Of a stretch of DNA of 64,000 nucleotides, positions 47,911-60,223 are shown in pieces. Position 1 is the stretch's first letter, and every line of letters starts with the position of its first letter. The notes beneath the pieces were generated by a model that saw only the letters and a program-made list of their open reading frames with translations, had not been told where the DNA came from and ran no database searches. The position numbers and the translations under genes are program-made. Source of the DNA: Mytilus galloprovincialis (taxonomy: Eukaryota > Mollusca > Bivalvia > Mytilida > Mytilidae); NCBI RefSeq assembly GCF_965363235.1, contig NC_134843.1:49037535-49101534 (forward strand). Direction: 5' to 3'.

Positions 47911-49985
47911 TGTTTTGCATATACCCTTTTTTCAAGGAGCAACCACTGCGAATAAAATCGATAGAAAAAAATCGAGAACCTCATCCTCACTCATATCTAG
48001 TTAATTGTTTTTGTTCTTAAGAAAATTATATTAAAACATTGTTAGGATTTTATTTTTATTTTGATATTATTACTTTATAGAACTTTCCTATTATTCCAGT
48101 CTGTTAGTATGTCTGTTGTTGTGTTTAATTGAGTTGCTGTCTCATTGACAACGCAATGCATTCGCATAAGCACCTTAAATTAATGATTTATTCGAATGAT
48201 TATTATCCATTCGTTTGATGTGTTATAGCTTTTGGTTTTGTCTTTTGATTACGGACTCTCCGTTTTGAATTATACTCATTATTCAGTTTGGTATTAAACT
48301 TTTCACATGTCAGTCAAGACAGGTCTGGTCCTACATATGGTAATAAACTTGTGTATGCTAAGTAACCAATAATCAATTAATCAATATAACCCTTGCCTTG
48401 ACCTTGTCCATTCCATATACTTGAAACTAAACCGTACAATAACTTTCCTCAATTCTAACCGTACAAGAAAGCCATACCCTTGTTTATTTTAACAGCATCC
48501 AAAACACATAATGCATAATTGAAATACCGGTATTTAACCGTCGACCACATTTGTGAGTAATCATGCAATGGATTGTAGGTTTTGCTGGTTTTATACCATG
48601 CACTATTTTATATAATTACCCGCAATTTCTAGTAATAAAACCCATATGACATTTGTTAAACGTTCAACATTTCCTATCAGAAGAATGTTAATTGCAGCAA
48701 ATGCACACGTTTATTTCTTGCCCTGTACTTTTTGTGATATTAAATTTATTAAAAAAAAAGTGTTACGTTGTTGAAAAGTTTTAAGTCAACGTTTAAAAAA
48801 ATCTACTGTTTACGCATGTATACCATTTCTCGATTCTCATATCCTGGATATATATGTTTATATAGCTGTTTGGAATTTGAAAATTGAGTTGTGATTTTAT
48901 AAACATAAAAACGGCCATTATAATATAAACCATCTCCCTTTTTGATACAACTTCTAACGTTCAAAATGTTGTTGCGAATCAATTGATGTACACTATGACC
49001 TTTTTATTCCAAAAAGCTAGTTGTACACTGTACCGACCGTGAGAGGACAGTTTACGCGGCCAGTCAAGGTCGTTATAAACTTCCATCATCCATCATACAC
49101 TAAAAGTATATTTGTTTTCGTTTAAATTTGTACTACTTAATATTAAGCTATGGCTACAACATCTGGGTATCCTTCTGGAAACTTAATCCATGCATACAAA
49201 ATGAATTTCCGATTATTTCTTCTCAAAAGATGAACGAATTCAATTATTCCAGAATTAGAAAACAAAATGAATATGGATGACGACACGCATATGTATATAA
49301 GAACTGGCCATGACTGTTAAGTACTTCTTGTGTGGGGGCTGTTGAAATATTAAAACATGCATCATTCTGTTGTCACTTCAGCATACAGTCATACCCGAAT
49401 TAAGGATAATCCTTTCGCTGAGTACTGTACATGAATTATAAGTTCACTGTACACCTAATTACCAAAATTCCTCGTTAAGATTAACCTGTATCACGCAAAG
49501 AATTTTACCTTCATTAAATGTAACAATTTTGACCTACAAATGACACGGATTTCTTTTTATTATAGATATATAAGTATGTATACTTTAACAATAAAGGCCA
49601 GGGACATACCTTTCATTTAATAAGAAAAATATGTAGGTTTACCCATCCTTTTAAATGCAATTGTGTTATGGATATTTAATACCATTTATAAATTTAGACA
49701 CTCATATCTTGTGTACAAATAACCTTATTTGAAATCAACTAACGTGCAAGTATTTATGGTTATGGTAAAGTGAACTTACAATTTCTACAAAATGGAAGAC
49801 TATAACTACCCATTTCTTTCGGAAAACAGGTAGGATATTTAACATGTTTAGGAAGACTAAAGGCGGTGTTAGTTATACTATTAGAAGAAATTTCAGGGTA
49901 TATTATTGAACTACAAGAATTTGGGTATAAGGGTATCCTCATCGAGACATTAATGTATTAAATGTTTTTGCTATAACTTTGATAA

Positions 49986-50107
49986 ACCCACTGGCGGATC
50001 TAGAAATTTTCATAAGTGGTGGCCCACTGACTGCCTTAGAGGGGGCCCGCTCCAGTCACGCTTCAGTGATTCCCTATATAAGCAACCAAATTTTTTCCCA
50101 AAAAAAA
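49986..50107. repeat. CAGTGGCGGAT-type repeat, 5' part
   Basis: CACTGGCGGATCTAGAAATT, then GGGGGCCCGCTCCAGTCACG and CTTCAGTGATTCCCTATATA. These are shared in inverted or shortened form with 27150-27298 and 41117-41150. The other end was not found. Confidence 0.5.
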
Positions 50108-50414
50108 TATTGCTGTTGCCTTTTCGAGACGGTTTCGTGTTGATTTAAAGCATTGCAGGCACGTGGTAAAAGAATTTCAAAAGGGGACATCAAAATATGA
50201 CATCGGTTATTTTTTTTTTATAGAAACCATCTGAAAAAATATGAAATAGTAATATATTGTGTCAATATTGGAAACCCTTATATAATTGTAGATTGTCAGT
50301 TACTTAGTAATTATATTACTGTCGTCAATGTTGTCAAATTTGTACTGATCACTTTTTAAGTATATACGGGTATACGAATCTCAACATCTCACGCTCAATA
50401 TAATTTATTTCCAG

Positions 50415-53400
50415 AGACACAATGGCAACAGGCACGCCGACGTATAAGATAATTCTGTTAGGAGAATACGGTGTTGGGAAAAGTTCTATATTTAGAAGAT
50501 TTCTCAATGGGACTTTTATTGAAGAACCGGGCAAGAAATCGACCATTGGATTGGACCAGTGTTCACAGACTTTTGGTGTCCATGGAATGAACGTAAAAGT
50601 AAGTGAAACCAGCGACTTGTATATTGATGTCTGGAAATTAGGTATGTGAACTGAAACATAAAATGGAAGGAACAAAATAAATTGTTGGGATGTGTGGAGT
50701 TGCTTAACGTCCAACGTTTATACACCACACATATCCTTACAAGTAGACTACCCTCAGAATGGGTCTAATTACCGTTCATCTTGTTTTGGGTACAAAATCA
50801 AAGATAACCCTCATATTTATACCACGAAGAGATCAAGATTACGTAGCATTTTGAATGTGGGTCAAATATGGTTGACTGGAAAAAAGGATAGATAATATTG
50901 ATTGCTATCTAGAAAACAAGATTTGATTCGGTACGTATTCCACCGAATAATTTGTTGTTCATATAAAGAATTCATTATTGACTGTAAACCAATTAAAATA
51001 TGGCATATCCTTCAAACTGCAAGACTGACCTTGACCTTTGGCCATGTTACATGGAAACCATGTGTTTTAAACATAGACGAAACATACGGACGGACGAACA
51101 AAGCAATTATATTATCATGATTATATGCTTCCGAAATGTTTTCGGAGAGACATATTACGGTATCACGGGTCAAAGCACTACAAATTGGCTGTCAAAAGCT
51201 AGGAAGAATATGAGCATCATCGTCCAAATGTTGACACAAGACGATTTAACTTCATTTAGTTTTAATGCTCAAGGACCTTATTGCATTCCTTTTCCCCCCA
51301 ACTCCGTTCTCGGTCATGTTTGATGATGGTACCAAAGAAGATTGTGTAATTATGTCTTCAGTAATCGTATTTTCTAACTCCATACATGCTGCATACTCTT
51401 CCTGTGAGATTTTTTAAATGGTTATGAAGGAAATTTTAGTAAATAGATTTCGGAAATGAAGAGTGAAATCTAGTTCAAAAACGGAAATGCAGATTATTTA
51501 TGATGTTTATTTTAAGTGTTTACTCAAGATGCTCGTAGATAATGTAGATAATCTAGTCCTTATCTGTACATTATATAGACTTATATCTGAATACTGACAA
51601 CTCAAATCAGATTTAGTATCGATCTCCTTTATGTTATAATCTGATATCTAAGTAATGATCAGAATAAGTGATAAAAGCGCAAAAATGCACGGCTTAAATT
51701 TTATGCATGCAACCTTTAAAGTTCATCACCAGATACGAGATATTCGAAACTACTCTTGTTTGATTGTAATAAACAAATTAAATGTCAATGAATGTTAAGC
51801 GTGTGCTAAGATCGATGCATGGTCATTTGAAAATTTTTAAAGTTGAAAATATGCTTTTGAAATAATTATCTTTATTTCCGTATATATATTTATCCTCACA
51901 TCAAAGGCTGAGTAAATAATGTCATTTAAATGGTGCATGGTATTAAATTTTATAAACAAATTATATTTGATATTAAGGTCAAGTACTGTCAAAGTATTTT
52001 AAAAAGTTTATAGTAGTTATTAAGTTGTGTGGTTCCACGTGGACGACAGAAATTGTTAAGGTTTGTTTTTAAGTGTAAAACTAGAAGTCCTCAATTTGAC
52101 AGACATGCAATAATTGATATAAACGGTACCAATTTTTCTGCACCAGATGCGTATTTCGACAATCAATGGCTCTACAGTGATTCTCGACAACTAATTAATT
52201 GAAAATCCAAAGCTTATATAAATGATGATTAGCTATAAACTAAAATACAACAAAAATTACAGCCAATTATGAATCATAGCTTTGCATGAGGGAGATAAAT
52301 TCCTTAATACAAAATAATTTCAAAACTTTTGCAAAGCATAAAATCCGCAAAGTCATAAGGTTTACATTTGTACATTAAATGAAAAGAATGTCTGCATTGT
52401 CGCGTTCTTTTCAGTGGTGGCTATGCAAAACACCCTGAACTGATATTATATCAAATCTTTAGTATGTGCAAAAAGTATATTTCATACAGTTGAGACATGG
52501 TTTAGAAGCCAAAAAGTCTGTATTTAAGATAAACGCTTTATCATAATATGATATCAAGAGATATAATTTACTATTGAACAACGTTAACCATGTAATAATT
52601 CAGCATAATATTATTCAATAAATCATCACTAATAGGTTAAGAAGTAGAAATATGAATAGGATAAACATTGATAAAGTATCTTTACTCTGGAGAGTACTGT
52701 AAGGCCTAACGGTAATTGTGGAGTGTATTTCATCATTTTGCTATAATTGCTGCCCCATTTTACAGGAATTCGTTTTGATTGTTATTGATTCGTAGTTGAT
52801 AAGTGTTGATTACCATTCTGAAGCAACGAGTGACATGGATTGATTGCGCATTTAAGCTGCTGTCAATTAGAAGTAGGCATCTTTAAGTCAGACGTGACAA
52901 AACACAGCATAAAAAAACCAATCTCAGAGATCTTTAAGCATATTTACAACACAATTTAACTTCTTATGTGCAAGTAAAAAACGAAAATCTGGCTTCAAAT
53001 ACATTATCAGTTTACCAGGTGTCCATATTGCATGATCACCGGAGTGCTGCTACATTAAATTTCGGGTGGGGCTCAGGCTCATGACGGTTATTCCGGAGAC
53101 AAGTTTTGTGGCTCTGCAATCTTAATGATAAGGTTATGTTCTCCATAGCTGATATGTTTTTGTCAGTTCTTTTTTTATTTTTGAAATATATACTCGTTAT
53201 GCAACTTATGATATAACGGTTTTCAAAATGAGAATTGCTATCTAACATCCGTCTCGCGTCTATTTTCAGAAAAAAATCAAATAGGATACACAAGCTGTTG
53301 ATTTTGTTATGGATGCTTTTGAAAGGCTCGCAATATCAAAACAATATTTGGTGTACTATGAAATGGTGTTCCGAATAGCATACTGTATATCTTTTAGTAC

Positions 53401-55818
53401 CCCATGAAAAGACCACGATCGTTATTTTCGTTGTCCGTAGTTTGGTATTTTGAACATGTCCCTTTATTTATGCTATTGTTGAACTGATTGTAACTATGAT
53501 TCAAGTTTTTTGCCCAGGCATCAACTACCAAACTTACTGCCGTGTGGGCCATGGCATTTGATTACACTGAGGTTTAGTGTAGAACTAAATAAGTCTCGTA
53601 TCTGTAAATATGCACAGAATTCAAACTCTTGTTATAGTAATTTCCTTGCTAGTCTACTCATTGTTAACTGATACAAAACCAGTAAAAATGACATCTGTCA
53701 AAATCAACAAACAATGAAAGACTACCACTGGACCTTTATGGAAACTCCTTCTTTTTCATGCCAATCTTTCTCAACTAAATAATCTTTTTTTTTACTTACA
53801 CATTTTAGCAGACACTTATTACACAACTGTTGACCTCAATAGTATAAGTATTATTTTAGAAATGATAGATCTACACTACAAACATTAAACTAAACATTAT
53901 TCTGTAAATAATACTTAAAAGATGAACGATTACGCATTAATAAGGTATTTTTTTTAGAAGAAAGCAGACATGAATTAATCTTGTCCTATACCTGCACATT
54001 TATTCAACAGTGCACGTAAAGCAACCTCAAAGTCAAGCTGCTTTACGCGATAGAATTTATGATTGGTGCTTTTATATCATGTACATTTTGTATCAGTAAT
54101 ATTTGAGACAAATATTATTTCTAAGACGTGCACATTTTATTAATTGTTTATACAACATGCGTGTACTGTTTCACAAGCAATTTATCATACAAATCCTCAA
54201 ATCAGTTAAATCGATAGTTAATAATTTCCTATGTCTATAATATTGAACATGTGGCGTGGTTCAAGTAGGGTTTTTGGTGTCTCAAATGTTTTGAAAATTA
54301 TACTCCGTCTCCATACTTATTTTCGAATTTTGGTGGCTTCACTTACAACTTTCTTAAGTTATGTCCCTTTATAATGGAAAAATGCTAAATTTGTCATTTC
54401 CGCACTCTTAACTTGTGTTTGCCTCAACCAAATGGTATAAAACAAGTTAGACACAATGATTATTTACACCAAACACAGATTAAGTTGGAAATTGGATGGC
54501 GCCACATTTTTGCGCCTGTCCCAAGTCAGGAGCCTCTGGCCTTTGTTAGTCTTGTATGATTTTAAATTTTAGTTTCTTGTGTATAATTCAGAGTTTAGTA
54601 TGACGTCCATTATAACTGAACTAGTATAGATATTTGTTTAGGGGCCAGCTGAAGGACGTCTCTGGGTGCGGGAGTTTCTCTCGCTACACTGAAGACCTAT
54701 AGGTGACCTTCTGCTGTTGTCTGTTCTATGGTCGGGTTGTCTCTTTGACACATTCCCCATTTCCATTCTCAATTTCACTTTCACCGTTCTCGAGTTATGT
54801 CCCTTTATAAATAGAAAAAATGCTAAATTTTTCACACACAATCTTGCTTTACTTTGCCTCAACCAAACGTAATGAAGCTTATACTCTATGCTTATTACCA
54901 CCAAGCACATACCAAGTTCGATTTTGGGAGACGTGACCACTTTCACCGTTCTCGAGTTTTGTCCTATTTTAAATTGAAAAAATACTGAATTTGCATTATA
55001 TTTACAAGCGAGGAATTAACTTGTGTCCCATGGAAAAATTCCTCTATCATCCTCGATCTCAACTCTTCCTCTAAAAAGATTAAATTGATGTGTTTAAAAA
55101 AAATATCAAAATATCAACCGGTTTCATTTTATAAAATAAGAAATGGTAGCTTTAGAACTAAATGCTCGCATATGCTTACAAGACATCATATATGAACAGC
55201 AACACACGATTCTTCGAAACACGCTTTCATAACGGAATTATATAATACATGCATAACGTGACCTTAGTCTTAATACTAAGAACTTGATGATGGCAGATGA
55301 AATCAATCAACCACGAAAGATTGTTGTCAGGAATCATAATCAAATGTATTTTCTGATTTCAGGTAACGTTATGGGATACAGGTGGAATGGAGAGAATGAG
55401 TTTCATTGGTTCCAGCTTTTACAGAGGTGCACATGCTGCATTGTTGTGTTATAGTGTGAAAAACAAGGAAACATTCACAGTTCTGTCTCAATATATCCTC
55501 GACATTGTGATAAATGCGGAAGGCGCGAAAATATTTTTGTGCGGCAATATGGCGGACGGCGAAGGAGAGGACCAAGTCGATAAAGCAGACATTGAAAATT
55601 TTGAACGAGAATGTGGGAACGTTTTGTCAGGTGTTTATCAGATTTCATGTAAAGACAATATGGGCATTTATGAAATGTTCAAAGACATTGCCCGGGTGCT
55701 TCACCAAGAATCAGTGGGTAGAATGACATTAAGGCGGGAAATAGGAAATGTTATACGACCAGGTATCACACCGGAAGGTGAAGAACCATCTAAAAAACGG
55801 TGTTGCAGTAGTAGTTAG
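50415..55818 (+). CDS. Atypical Rab-family small GTPase, Rab24-like (210 aa from the ATG at 50422)
   Basis: Exons 50415-50598 (ATG at 50422) and 55363-55818, joined across a 4,764-bp GT-AG intron with frame kept. Seen: P-loop GEYGVGKS (14-21), a switch I Thr in KKSTIG, G3 as WDTGGMER (63-70), YRGAHAALLCY, G4 as NMAD (121-124), G5 as SCK (154-156), and a C-terminal CCSSS that could be geranylgeranylated. Rabs recruit effectors to membranes when GTP-bound. Here the catalytic Gln is Met (68), the Ala before it is Gly, and the NKxD Lys is Met (122). Rab24 is the closest by eye: it also lacks the Gln, has CGTKSD at G4 and a CC-plus-residues tail. Slow or absent GTP hydrolysis is inference. The C-terminal exon has no further intron. 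Confidence 0.85.
52124..52305 (+). repeat. Dispersed repeat, copy 2 (GGTACCAATTTTTCTGCACC family)
   Basis: Matches 10165-10345 from GGTACCAATTTTTCTGCACC to GCTTTGCATGAGGGAGAT with a few small deletions. Confidence 0.65.
54290..54990 (+). repeat. Family H monomers split by a reverse SINE-like element
   Basis: Monomers share GTTATGTCCCTTTATAA, GCTAAATTTTTC and GTTTGCCTCAACCAAA, at about 54358 and 54795, with a third beginning near 54953. Between GGCGCCAC (54505) and CACTTTCACCG (54775) sits the inverted AATTGAGAATGGAAATGGGG repeat (about 54512-54774). Other family H monomers are at 26230-26425 and 45560-45935. Confidence 0.65.
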
Positions 55819-58255
55819 TCATTTTCATTATCATTTTTGAAATCCTTTACTTTAAAATGTACGATCATATACTACATGTGTGTTAATTCATGCTTATCGT
55901 GCTTATCCAGCTTACGAGTTTATTATTGTATATAGAAACAAAATGACTGAGTTTTCTTGACGGGACTTATAAATAACCAACCTGGATACATATTTTTAAA
56001 TGTTTTAATATACACGTTTTGAAATGCTCTCGCCAAATATTGCACGAACTAAAAACACAGTATACTGTTGCTTTAAATATCCAGCTGGTTTTATTAAGTT
56101 TAATATGTTAAATTATTTTGTAAACTGGTCCGCCGTTCTATCTATAGCTTCGCACCGAATGTAGCGATAAGTGAACACAACAGGGGTCCAGTTTAATTAT
56201 TTTGCAGCATTGTGTCAAAACAAACGATCTTCTTACTCTCCCAGGCATCCCATACTGAGAGACTGAAATGAATACGTGCAAATTATAATTAAACTATTGA
56301 ACTTAGATTGTATATTTTACGAATGATGTTATTGAATTTTAAGAAAGTTGCTTTTAATTCCAAAGAAGTTATTTTTAACAAATTGGTCTAAAGGACATCG
56401 TAGGTTTTTACAAGAAATTCACAGATGATACACTCATATATATATGTCATCGGTATACTGTTCATCATTTTTTTCTTCTCTCTCTCTCAATTATATATTT
56501 AGACAATTTAGCACTTTGTATATTGCATTCAGATATAAAAAAAATTACATGTTGCATATTTCAGTGCACATACCAGTGTAAATGAGTTACCACTTATCAG
56601 GTACGATAAAACATAACAAAAACGAATACATAAAAAGTAAAGACGTATCAAAACTTTAAGGCAACAAAATGAACAGCCTATACTACCTCCAGTCAATTTG
56701 AATGAGGAAGTTGCAAACTGACTTCCATTACACTATGATTTAGACAATTAATGCAATATGATTATCAGATTGATTTAGTTGATGCTAACGTGACGGTACC
56801 CAAATTGCACCTATTTTGAAAGTTTTTTTCACCTACGTTTTCTTATGATCAAGGACAAAAATAACCATTCTGTGTTTATTTTGTAGCCGTATTCTTCTTT
56901 ATTATAAAGGTACACAAATTTGATTTTTAATCCATATGGAGTCATAGAAAAATGGGTTTGAATCGACCTCCAAACTATCCATGATTCCGTAATGAGGTGT
57001 TCCCAAATTGCATCCATGTTTAAATTCACATCATTAAAAATCGAATAACAGAGGTTTTGTTTTATTTTACAAATATTTAGAAAAATTTGACATTAGTACA
57101 AGCTCACTTTTTATTTTTTTTAAAATAGATTTTTGTAACTTATTTTTTTGTTCATCTTTAAAAGATGACTTTTTGTGAACGTCGCATGGCGGCGTTTTCG
57201 TACATTTTTCTTTTACAGTGAAGGCTTCAACTATTGATTAAAATTGAACGTTAAGTGTATAAATTTCTCAGCTGTTTATGTTGAATAGGTGCAATTTTGG
57301 TGGGTACTCGATGCAATTTGGGTACCATGAGACTAAGTCACTTAAGATCTTAAAATCGGTATGATGTCTACAAAAAATAAAAGAGAAACAAACAACAAAA
57401 TGAAAAATGGAAAAGAAGATGATCATTTGAAACAGGCCAGCAAACAGGCGACTCTGAAAACATACGATGTAGTGACCTTAGCCCGGTCCTAACTCAGTAG
57501 CGCTCAATCGGCAAACAGACCAGTTTCATTGGTGGCAAATACATAAATCGTGGTAACGACATGATTTTCTCGATGTGTATCTTATGCACAGTCGAAATAT
57601 ATATGTTTATTAAAGAAAATGGAGGATATTTCATTGAGTGTGATATGGTAACGAGTAGTTGTTCCTTTTTGATTGCATCGTTTTTGGTATATTACTGTCT
57701 CACCTAGATTTGCCTTTAAATCTTATTATTGATATTTTTACCTCGTAATGAAAGTTTCTAGATCCTTCATTCTATAAATTATTTTAGTGTCACCGACGAG
57801 TTATATTAAATTGATAGCCTTGTATATTTGGTGACTTTTTAGTGTAAATACATTGATCTGTTGTTTTTTATTTTATTAAGACTTTAATGAATAAAACATG
57901 TCTTCCGCCATCCTATTTCTTTTTTTTTTTAAATTTGTATACTAGTGTGACAGTATTTTTGGAACAGTTTTAATTATATTATTAATTATTGTACCATTGA
58001 TACTTAATAAAATGCATTTTAAATTCATTTTAAATCATGTATGCATATTTATTTTGCATCACTTTTACAATCAGATGACAATAGTGAGTTAAGCTATTGT
58101 ATTACATGTTTTAAACGTTGGCATAATCTGTTTATTTTAAATACATTTTACAAGTATTGAAATTTATATTATGAAAACAAAATAAATTGTATTTGTGAAC
58201 TTAATACTGTTTTTGTTTTATTGTTTGCTCCATCAGTATTTATGATACTAGTATA
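55819..58255. other. 3' flank of the Rab-like gene and intergenic DNA
   Basis: AT-rich. Poly(A) signals are not decisive. A CTCTCTCTC run lies at about 56478-56488. A GTACCCAAATTGCACCTATTTTG phrase near 56797 is echoed inverted near 57285-57325 (ATAGGTGCAATTTTGG, GCAATTTGGGTACC), so a roughly 530-bp inverted-end element is possible. Confidence 0.4.
56790..57330. mobile_element. Possible TIR element of about 530 bp
   Basis: GGTACCCAAATTGCACCTAT at 56796-56815 has an inverted counterpart at 57287-57325, in two pieces: ATAGGTGCAATTTTGG and GATGCAATTTGGGTACC. The repeated GCAATTT suggests a duplicated sub-end. Interior non-coding. Confidence 0.45.
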
Positions 58256-58258
58256 ACT

Positions 58259-59530
58259 TTTAATTGTAAGCATGCTTCATATCTTGACTTTCATCTGGAA
58301 AGTGACCATGAGGATCGGAAGAAAACAAAACTTTACAACACAAGAGATGATTTCAGCTTCCCAATTGTGAACTGTTCTTTTCTATGTAGCAACATTCCGA
58401 CTGTGCCTGCATACGGAGTGTATATTTCCCAATTGCTATGATATAACCGGGCTTCCATGCCCTATCATGATTTCCTTGATAGAGGGTTGATGGTCTAAAA
58501 TAAAGCTCAAGTTTCCTGTTAGTTGTTGGGAAGGTACTCAATTTTTTCCAATATCTTTTAAACAATTTGTATTGAGTCGAGAGAAGAATATCTGATTCGA
58601 TTTATATACCCAAATCTAATTAAAATAGGTCTTTGTTGGATTTCAAAGCCTCTGTAATCAACCAACTGTTGTATTATCCAATCCAGCGATAAAAATTATA
58701 AAGATTTAGAAAAGAAAGCAACTCATAGCGGTTCTAAGGGTCATCTTGAACTTTAAACGGGACCAAAGCTATACTTCGTGTTCAGAAATCGTCTACTCTG
58801 TTGACACACTCGGTCTCGCTCCTCTTTGAAGAACATGCGCATTCACGAAGTATTTGTTTGTTACCTTGATTCTTCTCTTCCTAATCGACTATCGAGACTT
58901 GACCAATTGTAAACCACTGTCGTCATTATTCAAGAATTAAGTCAATACACATACCAATTCATTTTATGACGAATTGATAAGGCATATCTTTTTTATTTAC
59001 TATTACAATAGTATTCCCCTGCAGAACCCAGTTGATACAATACCCCAGAGCTTGTTTATTTTATTATTATGATTTTCTTGATAGAGGATTGCTGCTCACA
59101 AGGAAGCTATTAAACTAGATTCCCAAGTGATGAAGTTGAAATCATCCCTTGTAAATTGTATGGACGTCATCACTAGTTGGTTGACAAGTTATTGAATACC
59201 CGCTCGCAGTTGATAGCGGATATGTTCCTTATTTCATAACTACTGAATGTGACCTACCATCTAAGACTTATCAGATTTGCACTAACATTAGCAACACGAC
59301 GAGTGCCACATGTGGAGCAGGATCTGAATAACCTTCCGGTAGCACCTGAGATCACCCCTTTTTGGCGGGGTTCGTGTTTTTCATTCTTCAGTTTTTAATG
59401 TTGTGTTTTGTTAACTATTGTTTGTCTTTTTCTTTTTAGCCATGGCGTTGACAGTTTATTTTCGGTCTATGAGTTTGCATGTCTCTTTGTTACCTTTCTT
59501 TTGTAATTTACCGTCCATTAAATTTAGGGG
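58259..59530 (+). mobile_element. Retroelement fragment: reverse transcriptase C-terminus plus 3' tail
   Basis: One frame reads YLDFHLESDHEDRKKTKLYN, DDFSFPIVNCSFLCSNIPTV and PAYGVYISQLL, a tail region found in a family of molluscan reverse transcriptases; another continues RASMPYHDFLDRGLM. It is followed by a non-coding tail with GCACCTGAGATCACCCC, GGCGGGGTTCGTGTTTTTC and TTTTAGCCATGGCGTTG. The copy is broken and 5'-truncated. The family is not decided. Confidence 0.55.
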
Positions 59531-60223
59531 CATACGTTATACATTTCTATATCTAAATTCACCGTTGATAAATTAAGAAATGCCTAAGAATTTACTCTTT
59601 TATCCGTGGATTTTTTTTACATACTTGATTTGCATAGGATTTTTTAATATAAAAAATCATCAAGTTTAAAGTATCAATGCATTGCAAAAACAAATATTTC
59701 ATCAATGAAATTCCGGTCAGATATTCTCATGAATATCCGTTTTATAATAGATACAAATTTTATCAAATCTGAAATAGATTTTTCATAGACAAGACTGTTC
59801 AACTGAGGCACTACATAGGCGGCAAAAGGCGTCATTATGGAGTAAAGGGGGTGGCGTTAAAAGGCGACATTATGGAGGAAAGGGACCCAACCCTCTCGGA
59901 TAAAGTTGGCCCTAGACGAATTTGGCTATTTTATTTCGGTCCATTCTGGACATATAGCTCCACAATGTTTTACGTATTAATCCATCCCCGTCTTTCAAAT
60001 GTTTGGGTTTGAGCGATGTACAGTAATACAGGAAAGCACTTTGATCGTGTGAAATTTAAAAAAAAAATTCAACAGTGACAAATGTATAATAACTTGCATT
60101 TTTATACAAAAACAAATTTAATTTGCAGCTGACATTTTAGATTAGATATGCTAACATATATTACTGTTTTAAACAAAATATTTTGTAGAACATGCATGTA
60201 CGCTCCCTTCAACACGGTTTGAA
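59531..60223. other. 3' flank of the KY-like gene (minus strand), nothing else seen
   Basis: AT-rich, with a diverged direct repeat AGGCG-AAAGGCGTCATTATGGAG and AAAGGCGACATTATGGAGGA at about 59816 and 59856. On the minus strand an AATAAA-like signal was not pinned down. Confidence 0.4.

Larger units (their letters stand above)
44471..50414 (+). other. Putative first intron of the Rab-like gene or intergenic DNA
   Basis: About 5.9 kb. It holds a possible Helentron-like start at 44935-44975 (GTTTCGCC, GGCGAGAC), family H monomers at about 45560-45935 with a 3' phrase GGGGGCATCATTC, and CAGTGGCGGAT-type repeat pieces at 47763-47905 and 49986-50107. It also has a C-run/A-run patch near 46025-46075. 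Nothing coding was recognised. Confidence 0.45.
50599..55362 (+). other. Large intron of the Rab-like gene
   Basis: Donor GTAAGT at 50599 and acceptor TGATTTCAG at 55354-55362. It contains the dispersed repeat copy at 52124-52305, the nested family H and SINE-like block at 54290-54990, and a possible hairpin start GCTTCCGAAATGTTTTCGGA (51128-51147). Other frames, such as 51000-51323 and 53036-53293, lack family likeness. Confidence 0.7.

Noticed and set aside
50692-51323. Overlapping frames inside the Rab-like intron
   Set aside because: No family likeness, no splice pairing with the Rab exons, and mutual overlap in different frames.
54638-54946. 102-residue minus-strand protein
   Set aside because: Covers the inverted SINE-like repeat; its KRQPDHRTDN phrase recurs in the repeat copy at 10507.
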